11,371 nucleotides of DNA from Spirochaetaceae bacterium (GTDB taxonomy: Bacteria; Spirochaetota; Spirochaetia; B11-G9). How positions within the stretch are numbered: position 1 is the first letter of the stretch; every line of letters starts with the position of its first letter. The stretch lies in contig DAOVSY010000059.1 of NCBI GenBank assembly GCA_030633365.1, forward strand, positions 1 to 11,371, written 5' to 3'. Made by a program: the position numbers and the translations under genes. This document shows, piece after piece, positions 1 to 6,121 of this stretch. A model generated the notes under the pieces. It was given only the letters and a program-made list of their open reading frames with translations, was not told where the DNA came from and did not search any database.

Positions 1-233
1 AACTTCTTGCCGATATAGATCTTAACCAGTATGCATATCTTTTAACAGAAGATGTATTGGATATGGTTATTCCTGTAAAAATGGTTGTTAATGGATTTAA
101 TGGTGATGTAAAAATATATGATCCAACAGATTCTTCATGGGTTTACAAGTTTAACCTTGGAAACACTGCACCCATGACTGGAAAATTTATTAGTTTAAGA
201 ACTAATAGTATGGGTATCAGCTTCGGTATGTAA
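1..233 (+). CDS. C-terminal fragment of an unidentified protein
   Basis: An open frame enters from the left edge (first full codon at 3) and ends at TAA 231-233, giving 76 visible residues. The fragment is polar and probably beta-rich, with short alternating strands, several Asn/Asp/Gly turns, no cysteine, no membrane segment, and the C-terminus SMGISFGM. I recognise no family. It could be the end of an exported or surface protein, but nothing visible proves this. It converges on the large minus-strand gene starting its stop at 295, with a palindrome between them. The frame is clean and its codon use resembles the neighbours, so I believe it is real coding sequence; its function is unknown. 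Confidence 0.6.
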   Translation, partial: LLADIDLNQYAYLLTEDVLDMVIPVKMVVNGFNGDVKIYDPTDSSWVYKFNLGNTAPMTGKFISLRTNSMGISFGM

Positions 234-247
234 TTCCTGTCACAATT

Positions 248-286
248 TTATTGTAAGGAACGGTTTCAAACCGTTCCCTACAATAA
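248..286. repeat. Near-perfect 39-nt palindrome between convergent genes
   Basis: Arms 248-266 and 268-286 are 19 nt each around a single central base (267). They pair throughout except for one A/C mismatch at 256/278. The core is GGAACGGTTT / AAACCGTTCC, noticeably more GC-rich than its surroundings. It lies 14 nt after the stop of the left gene and 8 nt before the stop of the converging gene, the position of a bidirectional terminator. No run of T follows the stem on either strand, so it is not a textbook intrinsic terminator. The TTGTA-GGAACGG...CCGTTCC-CTACAA form also resembles dispersed extragenic palindromic repeats. Either role fits. Confidence 0.7.
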
Positions 287-294
287 TTCATTAT

Positions 295-3200
295 CTAAAC
301 AACAGAAACCTTTTCTTCATCAGAAATCTTAGATCTTTTTCCGGCAAATTTTAAATATGGAATAATAATATCATTTTTAGGTGCTTCAGTACCATCATAA
401 GTAATAGACAAGACAGGAACACCTGTTAATTCTTCAATCTCACCACTCATAGCTTCTGTTACTAAGGAAGGACAGCAAAATGCAGGATTTGTCTGAACAA
501 ATAAAGATACATCAGGATGGTCCTTCATAATATGGAATATTTTAAGAATATTTTCATAACTTTCACCCTCCTGTTCAATTCTAACATTAAACTGAGCCAA
601 TTCTTTTTCTGCCAAAGGATTTTTTGAGCTAATTTGTTTTCCTATATATTTCCCCATATAATTGTGGTACCTGCTTTCCAAAGCTTCCATTGCAGAAAGA
701 AGAGATTTAAATAAAACGACTTCAGGAAGTTTCAATTCCATTGTCCATCTTTTAAAAAGAGCAGCGCTTATTATCTTGGCATAATCATTATAGGGTGTAA
801 TTATTACTTCCCCACCAGCATTTTCTATATACCTTATTAACCCCTGATTCATTACTTCATTATCACGAACATAGAGATCACCAAATATGGCAACCTTGGG
901 CTTATTTGTTTTTTTATACTTAATTTTATCCAGTTTTTCTATTGCCTGTTTTACAGCATCTATAAAACTAAGCTCCCCTAAAAATGCTTTGGTAAAAGTA
1001 TCTCTGGCTTCCAGAATTACTCTGTCAGTTTCACCTTTTACCAGTTCATAAGGCCTGATCATACATCCTATTTTCTTTAAATTACCTCCAAACATGTAGG
1101 CAAAGTATGTTTTTATGGAAACAACAGGACTAATCTCAACCATTATAAGTTCTCCTGTATAAACTCCTGCCATAGACATATCCAAACCCTCTTTTTCTAC
1201 AAGGCTCTTAATAAAAGAAGGATACATGGAAATATTACAGGACCAATCAGATTTCATCATCCAAAGAACTGTATCCTCAGTTTTTAAATTATATTTCCTA
1301 ATGTATTCCACATATTCCAGTGCTATTGCATTTACAGGTATACATTGGCCTGTATTCATTTTCATACTGGAAGAAATTAGTTGAGGAGTCTCTTCCAGTA
1401 CACGGGCATCAATTCCTACATTTTTTAGATTTGCTGCAACTAATGGAAGTACAAGAGGATCCCAATTAGGAAGAAGAAGAGTTTTTCCTTTTAAAGAAGT
1501 TTGAAGTACCGGGAGAACAGGTAGTTTTGATGCAGTATCAATTATTTTTGCTTTAGCTTTTGAATGATTCCTAAAAGCTCTTACACCAGCCTCAATTCTT
1601 GTTTCATATCCAACACTTGAATCATGATCATCAATCTGAAGTATAAGATAAGGTTTTTCATGTTTATCCATTATTCGTTTAAAATATTCCAAAGTAAAGG
1701 AGTCCGGTGAACATTTAAATGACGTAATAAAAACAGGATACAATCCTTCCGTTCGGGTACAGTAATCAGCTGCAGCCAGAATTGCAGAAGGATAGGCCCA
1801 GTGAAACTGATCCAGTAAACTATCGACATCCTTTGAGGGATTATTATCCGGCAATGAATCAGTAAAAACCGTTTCTATTCCCAGAGTAGCAAAATAATCG
1901 GGAATATCTTTGTTCATAGAATCCAGAAGAACTGTATATGGTCGACCAGTTAACAGTACTTTAATTTCACCCTCTTCAGGCGCTGTGTATACTTCTTTCA
2001 GTTTAATTTTTGTTTCTCTGTAATAATCCAGTGCATCATCATAAGCTTTTGATATTTCCAGAAAGTTAAATTGTCCTGGTAAAAATTTATTTAGAGCTTT
2101 AAGTAGTTCATACTTGGTTTTTAATAGATTTGCTTTATGATTAACCAGTGGCATCATACTATTTATTTCTTTCCCATTATGCTTAATTTTGGAAACCAAA
2201 GTGGAACTAAACTGAGTATAGTAACAGTATTTTCTTATTCTGGAATGTTTCTTTTCATCCTTTTTATCTTCGATATGAATTGGAAGAAAAATTATATCCG
2301 TATTATCAACCAGACCGTCAACATGTCCATAAAAAGCAGACATTGGAGCACAAAATTCAGCTCCTGAAAGTTTTTTACCATGGGATATAACATCAGGTAA
2401 AAACTCACTTGTTACTGTTCTTATACCAAGAGTATGGAAAAACTTTTCCCATAAAGGGATTTCTTCAAATATCTGTAGTCCTCCGGGAATACCAACAACA
2501 GGAAATTCTGTACTTATTATTTCTTTTAACTTAAGGGGTGCAAGAGTTTTTCTTCTAACTTTTAATAGGGAAAGAGCCTTTTCTTTTTTTACATATTTTT
2601 TTGTCTTATAATCTCTGCCACATAGAAAACCATATGCAACTTCTTCATCCTTAACTGTTGCAACTCTAATTCTGCAATTGTTAAGGCATAACTTACATGT
2701 TTCTGAACGTACCGGAATAGTTTCTTTATAAATACCTAAACCTTTGAAGGTGGATATACCTTCCTGCTCTTCAGCAGCTGTAATTGCAGAACCCAGGGCA
2801 CCTGTAAGATGACAGTACTTTGAAACAAATATTGGTTTTTTAAGCTTTTGCTCGAATGCAGCTACAAGGGCTTTATTTTTAGCAGTTGCTCCCTGAAAAA
2901 AAACCCTGTCTCCAATATTCCCCTCTGTAGCTACCTTCTGAAGATAGTTCTCCCGAACAGAATACAATACTGTAGCAAGTATTTCATTTATCTGATAATT
3001 TTTATTTAGATAATGATTAATATCTCTTTCCATAAAGACAGTACACCGGTCACTGGCCAATGGAGCTCTGGCTCCTTCAGCTAAACCAGCATATTCAGAC
3101 AAAGAAACACCCAGTTTAAGAGCCTGTTCTTCTATAAAACTTCCAGTGCCGGCAGCACAAACAGTATTCATCTGGGAAAAAGTTACAACACCCTTTCTTA

Positions 3201-4521
3201 AAGTTGTAAATTTTGCATCCTGACCACCAATCTCAATAATAGTATCTATCTCAGGATCAAGACTGGCAGCAGCCCTGGCATGTGCAGATATTTCATCTAA
3301 AATTGTATCAGCACCAACTAATTTACCTATAAACTTTCTTCCTGATCCTGTACTTCCCACTGAGATAAAATTAAAGTTTATATTTTTATTTTCAATATAA
3401 GAATTACATGACTCAAAAATTGCCTGAACTGCAACAATAGGACGCCCTGACGTTCTTGTATAAAATCCTGCAATAGGTTCAAAATCAGAACCAATAATAA
3501 TAGATTTTGTGGAGGTGGATCCAATATCAATCCCCATGTAAACATCCAGGGATATTCCAGATTCAAGTTTTTGATAAATATCTACCTCTACATCCGATAT
3601 ATTATCGGGCATAGAATAATTATAATGTTCCAAACCATCAAAATCAGGATAATCTGATAGTTTTAATTCCAAAGGTTCATAAAAATAGTCTTTTTTAAAG
3701 TTGGAAATTGCATGGATAGAATCTTTTGAAAATATTAAATTTTTTACAGATTTTTCTTCTAAAAAAAGCTGTACTGCTCCAATTGCACCAAATAAATGGG
3801 AGTATTCATGAACTTCAAGATTATGTCCTATAACTTTCTCCAGATGGCTTACAACTGATTTATTTCTTGCAACTCCTCCTGCAAAAACCATGGGACTGTA
3901 CTTTGTAGTTCCATTAATAAGTGTATCTGCAATATTATTAGCCAGACCCAGACTTAGACCATCACATATTTCATCCAGAGAATACCCTTCCTGCTGGGAA
4001 TGAATTATATCGGTTTTTGCAAACACCGAGCATCTGGAAGCAATTTTGGGGATTTCCCCTTTATTACCAAGTGCTTTTTCACTTAATTCTGCACTACTTT
4101 TCAGATTTAGTCTTTTAGCCTGCTGATCAAGAAATCCACCTGTCCCTGCAGCACAGGAAGTGTTGGACTTCATATTCAAATAATTACCATCTTTATCAAA
4201 TTCAATTAGAGCAAATTTTTCTCCTCCAACATTTAAAATGGACCTGAAATCAGTATAAAAAAACTTTACACCTTTAATTATTGATATATTAGGATCGAAA
4301 CAGACTGATCCTTTATAAATATCAGGAGCACTGTCAGTTCGTGCTACTCCAATAATATTTGAATAATCAATTTCAAGAAGAATATCCCTAAGAACCATTG
4401 CGGGTTTCCCATGATGATATTCATAGCGATGATTTAATACTTCTCCATTTAAATCCATAACTACGACCGAAACAGTTACAGATCCGGCATCTATTCCAAT
4501 TACTCTTTTTTTTAATTCCAT
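295..4521 (-). CDS. Giant fused acyl-CoA dehydratase activase / DUF2229-HgdB-like protein (1408 aa)
   Basis: This is a BadF/BadG/BcrA/BcrD-type protein. Module 1 (about 6-255) has the ATPase start IGIDAGS, CAAGTGGF with Cys123, ASRCSVF with Cys164, and FAGGVARN. Module 2 (about 327-585) repeats it with GIDIGSTSTK, CAAGTGSF (Cys455), SDRCTVF (Cys493) and FQGATAKN. In HgdC-type activators these two cysteines per subunit hold a [4Fe-4S] cluster at a dimer interface, so the fused pair could form an internal pseudo-dimer. A CxxCxxxC...C motif follows (609, 612, 616, 634), then DUF2229-like sequence (from about 672, GIPGGLQIFEEIPLW) and HgdB-like regions with FCAPM, GQCIPVNA and NPAFCCPS. The family couples ATP hydrolysis to low-potential electron transfer; the substrate here is unknown. 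ATG at 4521 is preceded by AGGGA at about the right distance. The length suits this fused family. Function beyond family level is inference. Confidence 0.88.
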   Translation of the reverse strand: MELKKRVIGIDAGSVTVSVVVMDLNGEVLNHRYEYHHGKPAMVLRDILLEIDYSNIIGVARTDSAPDIYKGSVCFDPNISIIKGVKFFYTDFRSILNVGGEKFALIEFDKDGNYLNMKSNTSCAAGTGGFLDQQAKRLNLKSSAELSEKALGNKGEIPKIASRCSVFAKTDIIHSQQEGYSLDEICDGLSLGLANNIADTLINGTTKYSPMVFAGGVARNKSVVSHLEKVIGHNLEVHEYSHLFGAIGAVQLFLEEKSVKNLIFSKDSIHAISNFKKDYFYEPLELKLSDYPDFDGLEHYNYSMPDNISDVEVDIYQKLESGISLDVYMGIDIGSTSTKSIIIGSDFEPIAGFYTRTSGRPIVAVQAIFESCNSYIENKNINFNFISVGSTGSGRKFIGKLVGADTILDEISAHARAAASLDPEIDTIIEIGGQDAKFTTLRKGVVTFSQMNTVCAAGTGSFIEEQALKLGVSLSEYAGLAEGARAPLASDRCTVFMERDINHYLNKNYQINEILATVLYSVRENYLQKVATEGNIGDRVFFQGATAKNKALVAAFEQKLKKPIFVSKYCHLTGALGSAITAAEEQEGISTFKGLGIYKETIPVRSETCKLCLNNCRIRVATVKDEEVAYGFLCGRDYKTKKYVKKEKALSLLKVRRKTLAPLKLKEIISTEFPVVGIPGGLQIFEEIPLWEKFFHTLGIRTVTSEFLPDVISHGKKLSGAEFCAPMSAFYGHVDGLVDNTDIIFLPIHIEDKKDEKKHSRIRKYCYYTQFSSTLVSKIKHNGKEINSMMPLVNHKANLLKTKYELLKALNKFLPGQFNFLEISKAYDDALDYYRETKIKLKEVYTAPEEGEIKVLLTGRPYTVLLDSMNKDIPDYFATLGIETVFTDSLPDNNPSKDVDSLLDQFHWAYPSAILAAADYCTRTEGLYPVFITSFKCSPDSFTLEYFKRIMDKHEKPYLILQIDDHDSSVGYETRIEAGVRAFRNHSKAKAKIIDTASKLPVLPVLQTSLKGKTLLLPNWDPLVLPLVAANLKNVGIDARVLEETPQLISSSMKMNTGQCIPVNAIALEYVEYIRKYNLKTEDTVLWMMKSDWSCNISMYPSFIKSLVEKEGLDMSMAGVYTGELIMVEISPVVSIKTYFAYMFGGNLKKIGCMIRPYELVKGETDRVILEARDTFTKAFLGELSFIDAVKQAIEKLDKIKYKKTNKPKVAIFGDLYVRDNEVMNQGLIRYIENAGGEVIITPYNDYAKIISAALFKRWTMELKLPEVVLFKSLLSAMEALESRYHNYMGKYIGKQISSKNPLAEKELAQFNVRIEQEGESYENILKIFHIMKDHPDVSLFVQTNPAFCCPSLVTEAMSGEIEELTGVPVLSITYDGTEAPKNDIIIPYLKFAGKRSKISDEEKVSVV

Positions 4522-4550
4522 TTACTTATTCCCTGATTATATTTATATTT

Positions 4551-4571
4551 TTGTCCCACTTTATGGTAGAA
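4551..4571 (+). repeat. Outer left terminal inverted repeat of the IS
   Basis: This 21-nt end begins TTGTCCCAC and finishes GGTAGAA. It differs from the right end (5119-5139 read on the minus strand) only at its ninth base, C instead of T. Further T residues outside (4548-4550) are partly shared with the right end, so the exact boundary is uncertain by 2 bp. Its outer edge lies only about 30 bp upstream of the start codon of the 1408-residue gene, so this insertion probably replaced or reshaped that gene's promoter. Confidence 0.75.
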
Positions 4572-4603
4572 CAAATACAAAAAAAACTTAAAAAACTCAA
4601 GAT

Positions 4604-4624
4604 TTGTCCCACCTTACGGTAGAA
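4604..4624 (+). repeat. Internal tandem copy of the IS left end
   Basis: This is a second copy of the end, same orientation as 4551-4571 and offset by 53 bp. It matches the outer copy at 19 of 21 positions (C for T twice) and the right end at 18 of 21. Similarity continues inward for roughly 20 nt through the A-rich tract (CAAAAAAA at 4578 and 4631), so a block of about 40 bp is repeated rather than the end alone. It overlaps the 3' flank of the truncated transposase gene, whose stop is at 4640-4642. It may come from a tandem duplication or from a second insertion next to the first. Confidence 0.7.
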
Positions 4625-4639
4625 ACGATGCAAAAAAAT

Positions 4640-5077
4640 CTATTTTACTTTAATTCGACCCTTTAAATATATTTCACCAGACTCTACAAGACTTGAAAAC
4701 AGTTCTCCATATTCCGAACCTGCTTTCTTTAATCTTATTATCATTGCCCAGGCAGTATCTTTATTTACATCCAAAGCTTCTGCCAGTTTACGGACGCTAA
4801 TTTTTTTTTCGTTCTGCTTAAAGATTTCAATTGCTGCAAACCATTTTTGAAGGGGTATTCTGGTATTATGAAATAGTGTTTTAACTGTAACAGAAAAAGA
4901 GACATTACATGAATTACAATGATATCTAAATTCCTTTTTCATAGAACTGATTCTATGGGAATGACAATGAGGACAGACAGGTTTATTACTCCACCTGACT
5001 TTCTCTATAAACCGAATACAATCTTCCTTTGTGGGGAATTTTTTATATATATCTGCGATATGTGCAAATTCCTTCAT
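4640..5077 (-). pseudogene. Truncated IS1595-family transposase: zinc ribbon and HTH only (145 aa)
   Basis: Residues 35-57 hold a zinc ribbon (C35-P-H-C38 and C54-N-S-C57), followed by FSVTVKTLFHNTRIPLQKWF, which is characteristic of IS1595/ISXO2 transposases. A helix-turn-helix lies at about 91-117 (SVRKLAEALDVNKDTAW). Complete relatives continue for another 150 or so residues with a DDE-type catalytic core. Here the protein stops at VESGEIYLKGRIKVK, about where the first catalytic Asp is expected, and only about 90 bp of element remains downstream. Inside the remaining part there is no frameshift or stop. The ATG has a poor Shine-Dalgarno site. I class it as a pseudogene for transposition, but a DNA-binding protein could still be made and could bind the three end copies nearby. 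Confidence 0.8.
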
Positions 5078-5084
5078 GTTTATA

Positions 5085-5113
5085 AGTTAATCTCACTACC
5101 TTATTTATGTCAA
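5085..5113 (-). promoter_or_regulatory. Possible promoter of the truncated transposase
   Basis: On the minus strand a perfect TTGACA (5113-5108) is followed after 17 nt by TTAACT (5090-5085), a poor -10 match. It lies just inside the right inverted repeat and upstream of the ATG at 5077, where IS promoters usually lie. The -35 is convincing; the -10 is not. Confidence 0.4.
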
Positions 5114-5118
5114 TAGTA

Positions 5119-5139
5119 TTCTACCATAAAATGGGACAA
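5119..5139 (-). repeat. Right terminal inverted repeat of the IS
   Basis: Read on the minus strand it begins TTGTCCCAT and ends GGTAGAA, the inverted counterpart of 4551-4571 with one difference. It lies immediately upstream of the transposase promoter region (a -35-like TTGACA at 5113-5108) and 42 bp before the transposase start, the usual place for the transposase-proximal end. Confidence 0.75.
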
Positions 5140-5144
5140 AATTG

Positions 5145-5170
5145 CTCCTCCTCCCACCCCCCAAAAAAAA
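5145..5170. other. C-rich / poly-A low-complexity tract
   Basis: Positions 5145-5162 are almost pure C/T ending in six C, followed by eight A (5163-5170). The minus strand therefore carries runs of six, three, two and two G in an otherwise AT-rich intergenic region. It sits between the IS end and the promoter region of the four-gene operon. It may be a slippage-prone tract or a weak G-quadruplex former; no function is shown. Confidence 0.5.
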
Positions 5171-5209
5171 GAGTATTCAAAATAATAGATATAGTATATT
5201 ATTATACTC
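5171..5209 (+). promoter_or_regulatory. Promoter/operator region of the partner-switch operon, with dyad symmetry
   Basis: GAGTAT (5171-5176) and ATACTC (5204-5209) are inverted copies. With AATAATA (5181-5187) and TATTATT (5197-5203) they form a 13-bp imperfect stem with a 4-nt bulge. Nested inside is AGTATA-TTAT-TATACT (5193-5208). The best -10 candidate is TATACT (5203-5208), which would start transcription near 5215, just upstream of the AGGAG at 5221. I see no good -35 at normal spacing, so the promoter may need an activator or an alternative sigma factor. The symmetry may partly reflect AT richness. Confidence 0.35.
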
Positions 5210-5220
5210 ATTCTTAAAAT

Positions 5221-5225
5221 AGGAG
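5221..5225 (+). promoter_or_regulatory. Shine-Dalgarno site that decides a TTG start
   Basis: AGGAG at 5221-5225 overlaps the in-frame GTG at 5225, so that GTG cannot be its start. It lies 8 nt before the in-frame TTG at 5234, which is ideal spacing. No in-frame ATG occurs before the conserved N box. The TTG is therefore the likely start. Confidence 0.65.
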
Positions 5226-5233
5226 TGGTTTCT

Positions 5234-5722
5234 TTGAAAAATAATGTCGAAGCCAAATTAAAGCCTCAGTGGAAAGAGGTGGAAAAAGCAAGAGTAATAT
5301 GTGAAGAATTCTTGGAAGAAAAAGAATATTCCACTGATACTATCGATTCTATAACCATGATAATTAGTGAATTGGTTGAAAATGCAGTAAAATACGGTGA
5401 CTTTGTATCAATTGATGATGGTATAGGGATTTCATTATTAACTGGAAAAAAGATAATTATTGAAGTCAAATGCCCGATAATAAAAACTAAGAACCACCAT
5501 TTCAAGCGTTTGGACAGGACTATACAGTGGATTAGAGGTCATCAAAATCCTTTTGAAGCTTATATAGAAAAGCTGAAAGTTGTTTCTGTCAGATCGAAAA
5601 ATGATAACGAAAGTGGTTTGGGCTTATTTCGTATCGCTTATGAAGGGATGGCTGTATTGGATTTTTATGTTTCAGAAGATGGAATAATCAGTGTTTCCGC
5701 AGTTTATGAGCTGGACGAATAA
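5234..5722 (+). CDS. GHKL ATP-binding protein, RsbW/SpoIIAB-like partner-switch kinase
   Basis: A 162-residue protein from TTG 5234 (165 if GTG 5225 is used). The N box of the GHKL fold is clear: IISELVENAVKYG, with Glu46 and Asn50. A G2-type box follows at about 125-135 (NESGLGLFRIAYEG). Such small HATPase proteins act as serine kinases or anti-sigma-like binders of STAS proteins, and a STAS-like gene follows directly. The usual G1 box (DxGxG after a beta strand) is not in place: the strand IIIEVKCPIIKTKN has no such motif, while a DDGIG lies earlier, only 11 residues after the N-box Asn. ATP binding may thus be altered or lost. It resembles SiaB-type and, from memory, cyanobacterial slr1658-type regulators. 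It is first in a four-gene operon, 18 nt before the next ATG. Soluble, with no membrane segment. Confidence 0.75.
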   Translation: MKNNVEAKLKPQWKEVEKARVICEEFLEEKEYSTDTIDSITMIISELVENAVKYGDFVSIDDGIGISLLTGKKIIIEVKCPIIKTKNHHFKRLDRTIQWIRGHQNPFEAYIEKLKVVSVRSKNDNESGLGLFRIAYEGMAVLDFYVSEDGIISVSAVYELDE

Positions 5723-5740
5723 TTGGGAGTAAGTAAAAAT

Positions 5741-6121
5741 ATGAGTGATAAGAAAACTTTTAAAAATGAATTCCTTACTCTTGAATTGGATGAGATGGAA
5801 TCCGGTTATAAATTACAATGGTTAGGAAAAAGTGTTGAACGGGAACCCGGGAAATTTTTAAATCCGATTCTTTCCAACCTGCTTATGGAAGGCAAAAAAA
5901 ATAATAAGCGAATTACTGTTATTTTTAATGGACTTAGTTATATGAATTCATCGACAATAATGACTATTTCGAAATTTCTTGAAAAAGGAAAAGATGGTAA
6001 CAGCCAAATAACTATTTGTTATGATGGAGAAAGACGATGGCAGAAAATGAGTTTTAATGCTTTGAAAATTTTTCAGACAAATGATGGTAAAATAATTTTT
6101 GAAGGCAATAAGAAAGCATGA
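5741..6121 (+). CDS. STAS-like anti-sigma-antagonist-type protein
   Basis: A 126-residue protein. I chose ATG 5741 because GGGAG at 5725-5729 precedes it; an in-frame TTG at 5723 directly after the previous stop is possible but has no good ribosome site. The segment ITVIFNGLSYMNSSTIMTISKFLE (57-80) lines up with the SpoIIAA/RsbV region around its phosphorylated serine (SFMDSSGLG). Asn69 replaces the Asp, Ser70-Ser71 are kept, and Thr72 replaces the Gly. The next strand and helix (ITICYDGERRWQKMSFNALKIF) complete a STAS-like fold. The role would be to bind the upstream GHKL protein, be phosphorylated on Ser70 or Ser71, and be dephosphorylated by the PP2C encoded two genes on. It resembles SiaC-type or, from memory, slr1659-type regulators. 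Its stop overlaps the next start (ATGA, 6118-6121). No DNA-binding or membrane part is seen. Confidence 0.65.
   Translation: MSDKKTFKNEFLTLELDEMESGYKLQWLGKSVEREPGKFLNPILSNLLMEGKKNNKRITVIFNGLSYMNSSTIMTISKFLEKGKDGNSQITICYDGERRWQKMSFNALKIFQTNDGKIIFEGNKKA

Larger units (their letters stand above)
4551..5139 (-). mobile_element. Decayed IS1595-like insertion sequence, 589 bp
   Basis: Inverted ends at 4551-4571 and 5119-5139 match at 20 of 21 positions and enclose an IS1595/ISXO2-type transposase N-terminus read on the minus strand. Full elements of this family are normally about 1 kb or more and encode a DDE-type catalytic domain. Here only the DNA-binding half remains, so the element is internally deleted and cannot move by itself. 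An extra copy of the left end lies 53 bp inside. I looked for an 8-bp target duplication (4543-4550 against 5140-5147, and the shifted ends) and found none. The family call rests on the protein, not on recognised end sequences. Confidence 0.75.

Noticed and set aside
2137..2367. Open frame of 76 codons on the + strand
   Set aside because: It lies wholly inside the conserved 1408-residue gene on the opposite strand and its product looks like no protein family. The same applies to the frames at 3378-3566, 4919-5116, 5266-5505, 5948-6142, 6929-7141, 7485-7706, 9703-9936, 9848-10105 and 10909-11142.
4536..4541. TATAAT on the minus strand as promoter of the 1408-residue gene
   Set aside because: It has no -35 at normal spacing and would leave a leader of only about a dozen bases. 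In this AT-rich stretch it may be chance; kept only as part of a finding.
4543..5147. 8-bp target-site duplication flanking the IS
   Set aside because: The flanks TTATATTT and AATTGCTC do not match, nor do those of the internal end copy or of ends shifted by 2 bp.
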